A stretch of 64,000 nt of DNA. Origin: Vibrio qingdaonensis (lineage in GTDB: Bacteria; Pseudomonadota; Gammaproteobacteria; Enterobacterales; Vibrionaceae). Both the position numbers and the translations under genes were made by a program. The notes under the pieces are model-generated. The model was not told the DNA's origin, ran no database searches, and saw only the letters and a list, made by a program, of their open reading frames with translations. Each line of letters begins with the position of its first letter. The stretch's first letter is position 1. The stretch is taken from the NCBI RefSeq assembly GCF_026191675.1, contig NZ_JAKRRY010000013.1, forward strand, positions 1 through 64,000, written 5' to 3'. Shown piece by piece: positions 1 through 9,769 of this stretch.

Positions 1-10
1 TTTATTAAAA

Positions 11-37
11 AGCCTCGTCAAATGACGAGGCTTTTTT
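11..37 (+). terminator. Rho-independent terminator
   Basis: An 8-bp stem (AGCCTCGTC / GACGAGGCT around AAAT) is followed by a run of T. It probably ends an RNA operon that lies to the left of the window. The same hairpin recurs after the tRNA at 174-200. Confidence 0.8.
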
Positions 38-89
38 GAATCTATCATGTTGATTTATTGAGTCAATTGGCATAGATTAGAAACAGTTT

Positions 90-166
<77 letters not shown>

Positions 167-173
167 TATTTAA

Positions 174-200
174 AGCCTCGTCAAATGACGAGGCTTTTTT
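174..200 (+). terminator. Rho-independent terminator after tRNA-Trp
   Basis: Identical in stem and loop to the hairpin at 11-37: AGCCTCGTC, AAAT loop, GACGAGGCT, then T6. Confidence 0.85.
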
Positions 201-216
201 GCATCTGTAATGCGTG

Positions 217-246
217 AAGGCTCTGACTTAGGTTGGAGCCTTTTTT
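217..246 (+). terminator. Second, weaker terminator-like hairpin
   Basis: AAGGCTC and GAGCCTT pair around a 12-nt loop and are followed by six T. It backs up the terminator at 174-200. It reads on the + strand only, so it does not serve the leftward lipoprotein gene. Confidence 0.55.
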
Positions 247-289
247 GTTTTATCCCTATGTCGTTCTAACCCTTCAAGCGATACTAAAG

Positions 290-1822
290 CTAAAGAATGT
301 TCTTAGGAACGATGCGATGCAGCTTTACGCCAACCCTTTTGGTTACGCTGACTTCATTATCAGGGTTAAAGTCTTTCGTTATCCGCCATGCATTTTCAGG
401 TTCCATTTCCACCTTCATCGCTTTTGACACGTGCTCGGTGATTTCTGATGAGTAGATAATAGCAAAGCTCTCTGTGTTCAAATGAGCGCTACGTGGGTCA
501 AGATTGTAGGTGCCAACAACGGTAACAGTGTCGTCAATCGTCATGCTTTTAGCGTGGAGACCAAAGATAGGTGTGGTTGGCAGTTTCTTGTACATATGCT
601 CGGTCATTACCCGCTGCCTAACCTCGGCATCAGGTTTAAACTCATAAACCTCTACACCCGTGGCCAAAAGCTGCTTCCGGTTTCTCTGGTAACCACTAAA
701 CGCGGCGAGGTTGTCATTGGAAGCTAGGCTATTGGTTAAGATCTTTATTGAAATGCCCTTTTCAACCAAACTGCGTAGAAACTCACGATCCTTTTTAGTC
801 GTCACCAGATAGGGAGTTTGGATCAAAATTGATGCTTGTGCGCTTTCAGCGAGATCAATTAGCTTGTCGCGAGTAATGCTACCCCCACCTAAGAAGGTCT
901 GACGATCGTTCTTACCTGGCTTATCGGCGATGTATTCAACTTTATCAACGAATAAGAATTTCCCCTCTTTAGACAGTGCCTTAAAGGTCTCTGGTACCTT
1001 ATCTATTTCAGCTCTTATCTCAGGATGAAAATGTTTCGAATTACAGGCATAGGAGTGCAACCGTGAAAAGTCTGGGTTGCTGTCATAGGGATTGGATTTG
1101 AATAGATCTTCGACAGGGACACTGAGCGGGCTACTCCAGTACTGCTCAAAGGAGGTATCGATCTCTTCAACCGCTTTGCCCGCGAGAAACACATCTCTAT
1201 CGCGGAAGTTATACTCGTGGTCGAAGCCGAAGTATTCGTCAGCAATGTTTCTGCCCCCAGTAATGGCCACTTGGTCATCGACTAAAAAGACCTTGTTGTG
1301 CATTCGCTGATTGATACCGTGGAAATCAGTTAAGACTGTCGTCATCTTCTGCACGATGTTTTTGCCAATATTCACGTTAGGGTTGTATATTTTTATCTCA
1401 AAGTTGTCATGAGCAGCCAACATGAGTAGCTCATCCCCTTTAGCGTCGAGCATGATGTCATCCACCAATACTCGAACTTTAACACCTCGTTCAGCCGCTC
1501 TGACAAGGTAGTCGGTGGCAATTAAACCGACGTTATCGATTGAGAAGATAAAGTATTGCACATCGATGGAAGTCTCTGCCCGCTCGGTCAACCAAGCTCG
1601 AGACATCATCGCTTCTGCCCCCTGCTCCAGGACATAAACACCTGTGCTGCTCTTTATTTCAGCCTCGAAAGGTTGAGTATAGTGAGATAGCGGCAGGTGC
1701 TCTTTGTTGGAGAGTTCTGCGCAATAGTCCTTCTCAGATAAGGGCACACTATCTGGAGCAGACGCACAACCTATTAGCACTATGGATGTACAAGCGAGAA
1801 CTGTTTTTTTGAATGTGAGCAT
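290..1822 (-). CDS. Phospholipase D-family lipoprotein (cardiolipin synthase C-like)
   Basis: This 510-residue protein belongs to the phospholipase D superfamily. A lipoprotein signal with lipobox LIGC (Cys19) is seen at the N-terminus, so it is probably anchored in the envelope facing the periplasm. Two HKD motifs are present: H175/K177/D182 and H423/K425/D430, each followed by the GG.N or GTYN segment of the family. Two HKD motifs in one chain are what is needed for phosphatidyl transfer or hydrolysis. The length and lipoprotein start fit the YmdC/ClsC-type proteins that make cardiolipin, but substrate cannot be told from sequence alone. It is a single-gene unit ending 44 nt from the tRNA-side terminator. 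The start ATG at 1822 is preceded by an AT-rich spacer. Confidence 0.85.
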   Translation of the reverse strand: MLTFKKTVLACTSIVLIGCASAPDSVPLSEKDYCAELSNKEHLPLSHYTQPFEAEIKSSTGVYVLEQGAEAMMSRAWLTERAETSIDVQYFIFSIDNVGLIATDYLVRAAERGVKVRVLVDDIMLDAKGDELLMLAAHDNFEIKIYNPNVNIGKNIVQKMTTVLTDFHGINQRMHNKVFLVDDQVAITGGRNIADEYFGFDHEYNFRDRDVFLAGKAVEEIDTSFEQYWSSPLSVPVEDLFKSNPYDSNPDFSRLHSYACNSKHFHPEIRAEIDKVPETFKALSKEGKFLFVDKVEYIADKPGKNDRQTFLGGGSITRDKLIDLAESAQASILIQTPYLVTTKKDREFLRSLVEKGISIKILTNSLASNDNLAAFSGYQRNRKQLLATGVEVYEFKPDAEVRQRVMTEHMYKKLPTTPIFGLHAKSMTIDDTVTVVGTYNLDPRSAHLNTESFAIIYSSEITEHVSKAMKVEMEPENAWRITKDFNPDNEVSVTKRVGVKLHRIVPKNIL

Positions 1823-1915
1823 AAGACAATGAGCCTATTGAGCAGAAAACTAACTATATAGTATCGATAACTTGGGTAATAAAGTATCCCAACTGTGTTA
1901 TCCCACTGAGCCTTA

Positions 1916-2806
1916 TTAAGGTTGAATATAGACCTTCTCTGCGACTTTCCAGAATGCGGAAAGCAGTGGGTTATCGAGATTCGAACGTTTACACACCACT
2001 CCTAGCTTGAATGGCTTAATGGGCTCCAGTTTCAGACGCTGGATCTTGTCTCTAACCGGACTGTTGACGATAACGACCTCTGGTGCAATGCCCACGCCAC
2101 ACCCCAGTGCCACCATGCTTACAATGGCTTCGTGACCCGATACTTGCGCATAGATGTTGGGCTTAATGCGCATCTTTTTAAACCAGAGATTAGCTCTTTC
2201 GCGAGCGGTACCCGCTTCTGGGACGATAAACGGGATCTTACTCCAGTCAGGCATGCCATCAGCAAGCTCAGAACCAAAGCTGCTGACTCCTGCTGGTGCT
2301 ATGGCGGATAGTGGGATCTCACTGATGGTCTCAAACTCTAGTCGTGCCGGAAGCAGTTCGGGCAAAGCAGAGATAGCAATGTCGGTCTCATCATTCATGA
2401 CCTTGTCTATTGCTTGCGCGGGATCGCCTGTTGAGAGCTCAAACTCGATGTAGGGATAGAGCAGCCTGAACTCTGCCAATAGTTCGGGCAGATGGCTGTA
2501 ACTTGCGGTGACTGAACAAAACAGTCGTAACTTGCCGCGAAGTTCTTGTTCACCATGTTGGCTGTCTGATTGAAACTGTTGCCATTCGCTCACGATGTTG
2601 ACGGCGATAGGCAATAATTTCTTGCCAGCTGGTGTCAGTTCTACCGAGCGGTTGTCACGCAAGAATAGGCTTTGATGTGTGTCTTGTTCTAGCTTTTGAA
2701 TTTGTCGACTTAAAGCCGATGCACTGATGTGCATTGCTGTTGCGGTTTTGCTAAAGCTTTTACTTTCACAGAGGTGAATAAAAGCTTGGAGACTTTTTAT
2801 ATTCAT
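1916..2806 (-). CDS. ilvY: LysR-type activator of ilvC
   Basis: IlvY is the LysR-family activator that switches on ilvC when acetolactate or acetohydroxybutyrate accumulates. The protein (296 residues) starts with the usual winged helix-turn-helix (about residues 1-60, SKTATAMHISASALSRQIQ region). It has the conserved blocks CSVTASYSHLPELL and VSGHEAIVSMVALGCGVGIAPEVV, which match E. coli IlvY closely. It is divergent from ilvC, the classical arrangement. I chose ATG 2806 because the alignable protein begins MNIKSLQAF; an upstream in-frame start at 2872 would add 22 unconserved residues and run into the operator region. Regulation is expected to be autogenous through the shared intergenic sites. 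Confidence 0.93.
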   Translation of the reverse strand: MNIKSLQAFIHLCESKSFSKTATAMHISASALSRQIQKLEQDTHQSLFLRDNRSVELTPAGKKLLPIAVNIVSEWQQFQSDSQHGEQELRGKLRLFCSVTASYSHLPELLAEFRLLYPYIEFELSTGDPAQAIDKVMNDETDIAISALPELLPARLEFETISEIPLSAIAPAGVSSFGSELADGMPDWSKIPFIVPEAGTARERANLWFKKMRIKPNIYAQVSGHEAIVSMVALGCGVGIAPEVVIVNSPVRDKIQRLKLEPIKPFKLGVVCKRSNLDNPLLSAFWKVAEKVYIQP

Positions 2807-2826
2807 ATTACTTAGGATAAATGTAG

Positions 2827-2880
2827 TTGCATTAATTGCAATCACAACTTGTGAATATTTCACTTTAAGCAACTTAAAGT
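2827..2880. promoter_or_regulatory. ilvY-ilvC operator region with three inverted repeats
   Basis: Three inverted repeats lie in a row between the divergent genes: TTGCA-TTAAT-TGCAA (2827-2841), GTGAA-TAT-TTCAC (2851-2863) and the perfect ACTTTAAGCAACTTAAAGT (2862-2880). LysR proteins bind inverted repeats in such divergent promoters, and E. coli IlvY uses two tandem operators. Which repeats are bound here is inference. Confidence 0.6.
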
Positions 2881-2951
2881 CTGTTTTAGTATGAAGTTAT
2901 TCGATGATAAGCATCGGCACTATGGATAGAATTCAACAGGAGAGCCCAACT

Positions 2952-4436
2952 ATGGCTAACTATTTTAATACTCTAAACTTGCGTCAACAATTGGATCAAC
3001 TAGGTCGTTGTCGTTTCATGGATCGTTCTGAATTTGCTTCTGAAGCGGATTACCTGAAAGGTAAAAAAGTAGTTATTGTCGGTTGTGGTGCGCAAGGTCT
3101 TAACCAAGGTCTTAACATGCGTGACTCTGGGCTTGATGTTTCTTACGCTCTTCGTCAAGCCGCGATTGATGAACAGCGTCAGTCGTTTAAGAATGCGAAA
3201 GATAATGGGTTTGTTGTTGGTAGCTATGAAGATCTTATTCCCCAAGCAGACCTCGTGGTGAACCTAACACCAGACAAACAGCACTCTAACGTCGTTGAAA
3301 CGGTGATGCCGCTTATGAAGCAAGGTGCTTCTCTAGGTTACTCTCACGGTTTTAATATTGTTGAAGAAGGCATGCAGATCCGTGAAGATTTGACGGTAGT
3401 AATGGTTGCACCTAAATGCCCTGGTACCGAAGTTCGTGAAGAGTATAAGCGTGGCTTTGGTGTTCCAACACTTATTGCTGTTCACCCTGAGAATGACCCT
3501 CAAGGTGATGGTCTAGAGATTGCTAAAGCCTGGGCTGCGGCAACAGGCGGACATCGTGCAGGTGTTCTTGAGTCTTCTTTTGTTGCTGAAGTTAAATCTG
3601 ACCTTATGGGTGAGCAAACTATCCTATGTGGCATGCTTCAAGCCGGTTCGATTGTTTGTTATGAAAAAATGATCGCAGATGGCATCGAAGAAGGCTACGC
3701 GGGTAAGTTGCTACAGTATGGTTGGGAAACTATTACAGAAGCCCTTAAGTTTGGCGGCATCACTCACATGATGGATCGTCTGTCGAATCCTGCAAAAGTA
3801 AAAGCTTTTGATTTATCAGAAGAACTTAAAGACCTAATGCGCCCATTGTATAACAAGCATATGGACGACATTATTTCTGGTCACTTCTCTAGCACGATGA
3901 TGGCAGACTGGGCAAATGATGATGCGAATCTATTTGGCTGGCGTGAAGAAACAGGTGAAACAGCATTTGAAAACTACCCATCAAGCGATATTGAAATTTC
4001 AGAGCAAGAGTACTTCGATAACGGTATTTTGATGGTAGCGATGGTTCGTGCTGGTGTTGAGCTTGCATTTGAAGCGATGACAGCGTCGGGCATTATTGAT
4101 GAGTCTGCATACTACGAATCGCTACATGAGTTACCACTTATTGCTAATACTGTTGCTCGTAAGCGTCTGTATGAGATGAACGTTGTTATCTCTGATACAG
4201 CAGAATATGGCAACTACCTATTTGCCAACGTTGCAACACCATTACTTCGCGAGAAGTTCATGCCTAGCGTAGAAACGGATGTAATTGGTCGTGGTCTAGG
4301 TGAAGCATCTAACCAAGTGGACAACGGCAAGCTGATTGAAGTAAATGACGCTGTACGTAATCACCCAGTAGAATACATTGGTGAAGAGCTACGTGGTTAC
4401 ATGACTGACATGAAGCGTATTGCTGTTGGTGGTTAA
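2952..4436 (+). CDS. ilvC: Ketol-acid reductoisomerase (class II)
   Basis: IlvC isomerises and reduces acetolactate or acetohydroxybutyrate with NADPH and Mg2+, the second shared step of valine, leucine and isoleucine synthesis. The cytoplasmic protein has 494 residues, the length of the long class II enzymes of enterobacteria and Vibrio, with a duplicated C-terminal helical domain. The N-terminal Rossmann motif [14 protein letters not shown] (about residue 36) binds NADPH, and the metal-binding acidic segment around [10 protein letters not shown] is present. ATG 2952 was chosen because the AGGAG at 2938-2942 is well placed and the protein aligns from [10 protein letters not shown]; the longer frame from 2904 adds 16 residues. 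IlvY from the divergent gene should control it. A strong terminator follows. Confidence 0.97.
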   Translation: MANYFNTLNLRQQLDQLGRCRFMDRSEFASEADYLKGKKVVIVGCGAQGLNQGLNMRDSGLDVSYALRQAAIDEQRQSFKNAKDNGFVVGSYEDLIPQADLVVNLTPDKQHSNVVETVMPLMKQGASLGYSHGFNIVEEGMQIREDLTVVMVAPKCPGTEVREEYKRGFGVPTLIAVHPENDPQGDGLEIAKAWAAATGGHRAGVLESSFVAEVKSDLMGEQTILCGMLQAGSIVCYEKMIADGIEEGYAGKLLQYGWETITEALKFGGITHMMDRLSNPAKVKAFDLSEELKDLMRPLYNKHMDDIISGHFSSTMMADWANDDANLFGWREETGETAFENYPSSDIEISEQEYFDNGILMVAMVRAGVELAFEAMTASGIIDESAYYESLHELPLIANTVARKRLYEMNVVISDTAEYGNYLFANVATPLLREKFMPSVETDVIGRGLGEASNQVDNGKLIEVNDAVRNHPVEYIGEELRGYMTDMKRIAVGG

Positions 4437-4463
4437 GTGACTACCTAGTATTAAGTAATAAAA

Positions 4464-4491
4464 AAGGCTTACCGAGAGGTAAGCCTTTTTT
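4464..4491 (+). terminator. ilvC terminator
   Basis: AAGGCTTACC / GGTAAGCCTT with a GAGA tetraloop, followed by a T tract. A-rich sequence on the other side may let it work from both directions between ilvC and ubiK. Confidence 0.85.
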
Positions 4492-4538
4492 ATTTATCTG
4501 AAACCACAGAGATGGCATCGATAGCTCGGACAGTGATG

Positions 4539-4790
4539 TTATTTTTCAGATAGCTTTTGCTCTAACTCTGCAAGCTTCTGTTCCATTTCGGTAAGTTTTT
4601 GGCGAGTGCGTAGCAATACTTGGGTTTGTACATCAAATTCTTCACGGCTTACAACATCAAGCTTGTTGAGTTGGCCTTGAATAACCTGACGAACTTTTTG
4701 ATCAACATCGGTGCCGAGCTCTTTGACAGGCTGAGGCATAGAGTCGTGGATCTGTCTGGCAATTTGTTCTAGTTTCTTTGGGTCAAACAT
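4539..4790 (-). CDS. ubiK: Ubiquinone biosynthesis accessory factor UbiK
   Basis: UbiK (formerly YqiC, BMFP family) helps assemble the aerobic ubiquinone-synthesis complex, working with UbiJ. The 83-residue protein starts with [19 protein letters not shown] and has the amphipathic helix of the family. Its C-terminus (about residues 50-83) is a heptad-rich coiled coil ending in repeated EQKLAEL units, as expected for a trimeric coiled coil. The gene is alone, convergent with ilvC, and an AGGAG (as AAGGAGCT) lies just upstream of the ATG. Confidence 0.92.
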   Translation of the reverse strand: MFDPKKLEQIARQIHDSMPQPVKELGTDVDQKVRQVIQGQLNKLDVVSREEFDVQTQVLLRTRQKLTEMEQKLAELEQKLSEK

Positions 4791-4862
4791 TTCAATTAGC
4801 TCCTTTGCAGTTACTCAACATTTTATGTAATTAAGTTAAGATTGTCGCCAATTTAGGCAATA

Positions 4863-4885
4863 AAAAAGGCCACAATGTGGCCTTT
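4863..4885 (-). terminator. Terminator of the vexRAB operon
   Basis: AAAAGGCCAC / GTGGCCTTTT around a short loop; read on the minus strand it is followed by TTTTTTA. It lies 27 nt after the vexB stop and also separates this operon from ubiK. Confidence 0.8.
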
Positions 4886-4911
4886 TAGAGTTTGGTCATT
4901 TGTAGAGAAGA

Positions 4912-7900
4912 CTATTTGTTGTCAGCAAGTTCTCGATGAGCGGCTTTCGCTTCATCAACACGAGCTAACTTTTCTAGATCTTTGTCCTCAACAAATGTCG
5001 GTAGAGGTTTGTGTTTCTCTGCAAGGTACGTATAAATTACTGGAAGAACAAACAGAGTAAACAGCGTACCGATAGCCAATCCAGATACGATAACAATACC
5101 GATACTGAAGCGTTGTGCTGCCCCTGCACCTGTTGCATACATGAGTGGAATAAGGCCAGCAATCATCGCTGCAGTCGTCATCAGTATTGGACGTAGACGC
5201 ACTTTTGCTGCTTCTTTTACTGCATCCATACGGTTGAGTTTGTTATGCAGTTGCTCTTCTTTTGCTACTTCACAAATCAAGATACCGTGCTTAGTGATTA
5301 AGCCGACAAGAGTAATGAGACCTACTTGGGAGTAGATATTCATTGTTGCAGCACCCCAAGCAAGCGCAATCAAGGCCCCACAAATCGCTAATGGTACTGA
5401 AACCATGATAACGAACGGGTCTTTAATGGACTCAAATTGGATGGCAAGCACTAGGAAGATGATCGCAAGAGCAAGACCAAAGGTGGCATACAGTGCGCTA
5501 CCTTCAGTTACGTATTGTCGTGCTTCACCCATATAGTCATGACTGTAACCATTTGGCAGCTTGTTCTCTGCTACTGACTCAAACCAAGTAATGGCATCCC
5601 CCATCGCTACACCTGGAGCCGGAACAGCGCCCACTGTTGCGGAGTTTAGTTGGTTGAAGTGAGGAAGCGAACGAGGCTCGGCAACGACATCAATGGAAAT
5701 AAGACTTCCTAGAGGAATAGCTTGCCCGTCAGCAGAACGAACAAAGTACATGTTCATCGATTCAGGATTTAGACGATATTTACGCTCTACTTGTGGAATA
5801 ACTTCATACGAACGACCATTTAAATCGATACGGTTAACGTATCCATCAGCCATCATTGTACTCAGCGTTACACCAATATCTTGCATCGTTACGCCATAGG
5901 CACCTGCCATATCTTTATCGATATTGATTTTCATCGTGGCAGAGTCATAGTTAAGATCTAGCGTTGAATATACGAACTGAGCGTTCTGTTGAACATCAGT
6001 CCAAACATCAGAAGCGATGGTAAATAGGCTCTCAAAGCTGTTTGGCGTAGTAATGACAAACTGAATCGGCAGACCAGAGCCTGCACCAGGCAGTTCAGGC
6101 ATCTGGAAGGCAGTCACCGCCATTCCAGGAACATTGCTGACCAGTTGACCTACACGGTTCGCTACTTCTGCCTGACTCGCTTCACGTTGGCTCCAAGGAA
6201 CCATGGAAGCGATACCAAATGCTTGGTTTGAATTAGGCACACCGGTAAATACTTGGGCAAACTGAACTTCAGGCTGTTCCGTTAAGATCTTATTGACGTC
6301 GTTCATGGTGTTTTGCAAGTAGTCTAGGTTAGCGTTAGACGGGCCAGTACCCATCAACATGACTACGCCTTTATCTTCCGATGGTGCCAGTTCACTAGGA
6401 ATGAACTTGAACAATAACGGGAGGCTAGCAAATACAATGATCGCAAAACCAATGATGACAGGTCTATGTAGCATTACCGCCGACAGCATTTTTTCGTAGC
6501 GTGCAGTCATCTTGTCTAAAACATGATGCACCTTTTGCTCAAACTTACTTGGGGTTTCGTTGGCTTTTAGTAGCTTAGAACACATCATTGGCGATAGGGT
6601 TAACGCGATAATCCCTGAAATGAATACTGCCCCAGCAAGAGTCAAAGCAAATTCTTTAAACAAGGAACCAGTAATACCACCCATCAGTGCGATCGGGGCA
6701 TATACGGCACCTAGTGTTAATGTCATTGCGATGACGGGTACCGCAATTTCACGTGTACCAATGATCGCGGCACGGAAAGGTGATTCACCAAGCTTAATGT
6801 GTCGATCGACGTTCTCTAGTACAACGATCGCATCATCAACCACCAGGCCGATTGCAAGCACCATCGCAAGTAGCGTCATCAAGTTCCATGAGAACCCAAT
6901 AGCTTGCATGATCATAGCCACACCAATCAACGATAGTGGAATCGTCACGATTGGAATCAATACCGCGCGGAATGAACCTAGGAACAATGTAATAACGACC
7001 AAAACAATTAACGCCGCTTCAAGGATAGTCTTTATTACCTCTTGAATGGATTCGTTAATGGCCACGGTTGAATCGTACATGACGTTCATTTTGATATTGC
7101 TTGGTAAGTTCTTCTCGAGTTCAGGAAGAAGCTTCAGCACATCTGCAGCGATGTTAATTGGGTTAGCACTTGGCGCGGCATTGATAGCGGTAACCACCGC
7201 TTCTTGTCCGTTAGCACTCGCACGATAAACATCATGACTCTTTTCTAGCGTCACCTTAGCGATATCGCCTAAACGAGTCACTTCACCATCGTCAGCCATG
7301 ACGACCAAGTTACTTAACTCTTCAGTATTCGATACTTGGGTGTCGGCACTGCCGTTATAAAGTACAAACTCGCCAGTTGCTTGGCCCGCAGCCGATTGGT
7401 AGTTGTTCGCGTTAAGGACGTTCATGATGTCCGTTGCGGTTAGCTTGAGCGCCGCCATTTTTAGCGGATCCAGCCAAACGCGTAACGCGTATTTCATACC
7501 ACCGTACATGTCGACTTTAGACACACCATTTACCGTAAAGAGCTGAGGGTTGATCACTCGCTCTAGGTAATCGGTAATTTGGCTTGATGCAAGCTCATCA
7601 CTGGTAAAACCAATATAGAGTACCGCGGTTGTAGAGCCGGTAGACATGGTGACGGTTGGATCTTCAGACTCACGCGGGAGCTGGGAACGAACCGAGTTGG
7701 TTTTCGCCAAGATATCAGACAGCGCTGCATTGGGATTAGTATTGAGTTTCATCGTGACTGTAATGGTGGATTTACCCAATACAGACTGTGATGTCATGTA
7801 GTCAATATTATCGGCTTGCGCGACGGCTTGCTCCAGAGGCTGCGTAATAAAGCCCTGAATTAAGTCGGCACTTGCACCGTAGTAACTGGTTGTCACAGTG

Positions 7901-8034
7901 ACTACGGTATTCGTCATTTCTGGGTATTCACGTACCTGCATTTTGAATACTGCTTGTAAGCCAAGCAGGGCAATCAAAAAGCTGATAGATACCGCAAGAA
8001 CAGGACGTTTTATGAAAATATCAGTAAAACGCAT
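4912..8034 (-). CDS. vexB: RND multidrug efflux pump, inner-membrane subunit
   Basis: This 1040-residue protein is an RND (HAE1/AcrB-like) proton-driven exporter that pumps bile salts, detergents and antibiotics through a TolC channel. The RND pattern is seen: an N-terminal membrane helix (MRFTDIFIKRPVLAVSISFLIALLG region), a large periplasmic loop, six helices, a second loop, and the remaining helices. The proton relay is intact: GLVVDDAIVVLENV in the fourth helix carries the Asp-Asp pair. Gene order next to ilvC and ubiK matches the V. cholerae vexB locus, so the symbol rests on similarity and synteny. It is last in vexR-vexA-vexB, 11 nt after vexA. No outer-membrane gene is in the operon, so TolC from elsewhere is presumed. 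Confidence 0.88.
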   Translation of the reverse strand: MRFTDIFIKRPVLAVSISFLIALLGLQAVFKMQVREYPEMTNTVVTVTTSYYGASADLIQGFITQPLEQAVAQADNIDYMTSQSVLGKSTITVTMKLNTNPNAALSDILAKTNSVRSQLPRESEDPTVTMSTGSTTAVLYIGFTSDELASSQITDYLERVINPQLFTVNGVSKVDMYGGMKYALRVWLDPLKMAALKLTATDIMNVLNANNYQSAAGQATGEFVLYNGSADTQVSNTEELSNLVVMADDGEVTRLGDIAKVTLEKSHDVYRASANGQEAVVTAINAAPSANPINIAADVLKLLPELEKNLPSNIKMNVMYDSTVAINESIQEVIKTILEAALIVLVVITLFLGSFRAVLIPIVTIPLSLIGVAMIMQAIGFSWNLMTLLAMVLAIGLVVDDAIVVLENVDRHIKLGESPFRAAIIGTREIAVPVIAMTLTLGAVYAPIALMGGITGSLFKEFALTLAGAVFISGIIALTLSPMMCSKLLKANETPSKFEQKVHHVLDKMTARYEKMLSAVMLHRPVIIGFAIIVFASLPLLFKFIPSELAPSEDKGVVMLMGTGPSNANLDYLQNTMNDVNKILTEQPEVQFAQVFTGVPNSNQAFGIASMVPWSQREASQAEVANRVGQLVSNVPGMAVTAFQMPELPGAGSGLPIQFVITTPNSFESLFTIASDVWTDVQQNAQFVYSTLDLNYDSATMKINIDKDMAGAYGVTMQDIGVTLSTMMADGYVNRIDLNGRSYEVIPQVERKYRLNPESMNMYFVRSADGQAIPLGSLISIDVVAEPRSLPHFNQLNSATVGAVPAPGVAMGDAITWFESVAENKLPNGYSHDYMGEARQYVTEGSALYATFGLALAIIFLVLAIQFESIKDPFVIMVSVPLAICGALIALAWGAATMNIYSQVGLITLVGLITKHGILICEVAKEEQLHNKLNRMDAVKEAAKVRLRPILMTTAAMIAGLIPLMYATGAGAAQRFSIGIVIVSGLAIGTLFTLFVLPVIYTYLAEKHKPLPTFVEDKDLEKLARVDEAKAAHRELADNK

Positions 8035-8045
8035 TTTGCCTCCAA

Positions 8046-9152
8046 TTACAGCATCGGTGTTTTAGCAGGGGGAACGGTTGCGTCACTTTCAACAATGCGA
8101 ACTTTAGCATCATTGTTCAAGCGAACTTGGCCAGAGGTGACCACAACGTCATTGGCTTTCACCCCTTCAAGGATATGAGCGATATCACCAGTGCGTTCAC
8201 CCACTTCAATCACTTGCTGCTTAACGCGCTTTTCACCGTCGACGTCTTCAACAATGTAGACATTGTCACCATAGAGCGTAAAAGTAATCGCGGTTTGAGG
8301 CAGAGTGACTTGGTTTTCTAGTTTTGGCAAAATGATGTTGGCACGAGCAAACATGCCGCTACGTAGACGACCGTCATTGTTCGGAATGTCAGCTTGCACT
8401 TGAATCAAACCGCTTTGAATACTAACCGCAGGTTCAATCGCGCTAATAGAGCCTTTAAAGGCTTGATCAGGGTATGCATCCACAAAGATATCGACATCTT
8501 GTCCAATTGAGATTCTTGAAAAGTCAGTTTGTGGCACGGTAAAGCGTAGTTTCATAACACTGATATCTTCCAAGCGAACAATTTTGTCACTTGGTTGCAG
8601 GTATTGACCGAGGAATACATTACGGATACCGACAACACCAGCAAATGGTGCTTTGATTTCACGGCGGTCAATGGATGCCTTTAAGCTTTCAATGTCAGCC
8701 GAAAGTGAATAGTAGTTCGCTTCCGCTTCATCATACGCTTCTCGAGAAATAGACCCTTTCTTATAAAGGCCTTGATAGCGTTTATATTTAGCTTGAGCTG
8801 CCGGTAAGCGAGCCTCAGAGCTTTTCAGGTTGGCTTTCTCAACATCAGAATCGAGTTTCAATAGCTCTTGGCCAACTTCAACTTGAGAGCCCGATGTGAA
8901 TGAAATACTGTCGATCACACCGCTTGTTTCTGTCGTTAGCGTGACACCTTGGTTTGGTTCAACAAAGCCGATGACTTCAATAACAGGAACCCAATCAACA
9001 GGCTTGACGGTGGTTGCTGTGACAGGGAACTCAGGCTCCGGTCGGTTAGCCAAGTACTCGGCAATTTTTTGTTGCTTAAACATGTTAAATCCTATCACGC
9101 TACCGAACAGTAGTACGGCGATAAGAAGCATGAAAAATGTCCACTTTTTCAT
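8046..9152 (-). CDS. vexA: RND efflux periplasmic adaptor subunit
   Basis: Membrane fusion protein that joins VexB to the TolC outer-membrane channel. The 368-residue chain begins with a short cytoplasmic segment and one hydrophobic helix (residues about 5-25), with no lipobox. It then shows the lipoyl/barrel-sandwich halves (GVTLTTETSGVIDSISFTSG and REIKAPFAGVVGIRNV) flanking an alpha-helical hairpin of about residues 105-165. A beta-barrel and membrane-proximal domain follow. It lies 18 nt downstream of vexR and 11 nt before vexB, so all three should share one message. Confidence 0.88.
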   Translation of the reverse strand: MKKWTFFMLLIAVLLFGSVIGFNMFKQQKIAEYLANRPEPEFPVTATTVKPVDWVPVIEVIGFVEPNQGVTLTTETSGVIDSISFTSGSQVEVGQELLKLDSDVEKANLKSSEARLPAAQAKYKRYQGLYKKGSISREAYDEAEANYYSLSADIESLKASIDRREIKAPFAGVVGIRNVFLGQYLQPSDKIVRLEDISVMKLRFTVPQTDFSRISIGQDVDIFVDAYPDQAFKGSISAIEPAVSIQSGLIQVQADIPNNDGRLRSGMFARANIILPKLENQVTLPQTAITFTLYGDNVYIVEDVDGEKRVKQQVIEVGERTGDIAHILEGVKANDVVVTSGQVRLNNDAKVRIVESDATVPPAKTPML

Positions 9153-9170
9153 TCTGACGAAAACTCCAAA

Positions 9171-9752
9171 TTAGTGTTTTATTATTGCATCCCAACTGGC
9201 TTCAATCGCGGACTCTAGTGCGTTGTCATCCAGTTGATATAATCCGAGAGCATGCTTTCTTGCAAGCGAAACGCTGGCTTCTAAGCTTAATCCCGAAAGG
9301 ATTTCATTATCGAGGTCTTTGAAAACCCCTTGTTTCTTTCCATCGGTGAATAGGTTGTCTACTTGGGCAAACAATTTTCGTTCTTGTTCCCGAGTTGCCT
9401 GATTATTCTTTGAAGGAATAGAATCGTATTGGGCACGAGTCTGCAGTGAATCGTTATTTGAGGCCGCAATCCGCCATATGTTTAACCACATGGTTCGATA
9501 TTGCACCTTGAGTGGTTTATCGGCTTCAACGCCAACTTGTACGGCTTCAGCCATGCAAGAAACGACATGAAGACGAAGTTCATCAAGCAGATGATCTTTG
9601 TCATTAAAGTAGCGATAAATCGTTCCCGCAGCGACGCCAGCCTCGTTGGCAAGTTTTTGCATGGATATGCCTTGGATGCCAACCTCTGCGACCATTCGTT
9701 GCGCCGCTTCTAGTATTTGTAGCCGTTTGTCTTTTTGGTTCATTATGCTCAT
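9171..9752 (-). CDS. vexR: TetR-family repressor of the efflux operon
   Basis: A 193-residue TetR/AcrR regulator. The N-terminal helix-turn-helix (about residues 10-55) has the typical run ISMQKLANEAGVAAGTIYRYF, followed by the diverse ligand-binding helical domain. It is the first gene of vexRAB, so it most likely represses its own operon through the palindrome just upstream, with bile or drugs as inducers in the V. cholerae homologue. ATG 9752 is chosen because GGAT sits about 6 nt upstream; TTG 9755 and ATG 9743 are the other in-frame possibilities. Confidence 0.85.
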   Translation of the reverse strand: MSIMNQKDKRLQILEAAQRMVAEVGIQGISMQKLANEAGVAAGTIYRYFNDKDHLLDELRLHVVSCMAEAVQVGVEADKPLKVQYRTMWLNIWRIAASNNDSLQTRAQYDSIPSKNNQATREQERKLFAQVDNLFTDGKKQGVFKDLDNEILSGLSLEASVSLARKHALGLYQLDDNALESAIEASWDAIIKH

Positions 9753-9769
9753 CAATCATCCGCAATTAG

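Noticed and set aside
6560-7045. 161-codon + strand frame inside vexB
   Set aside because: Shadow of the RND gene on the other strand with low-complexity Ser/Ile/Thr composition.
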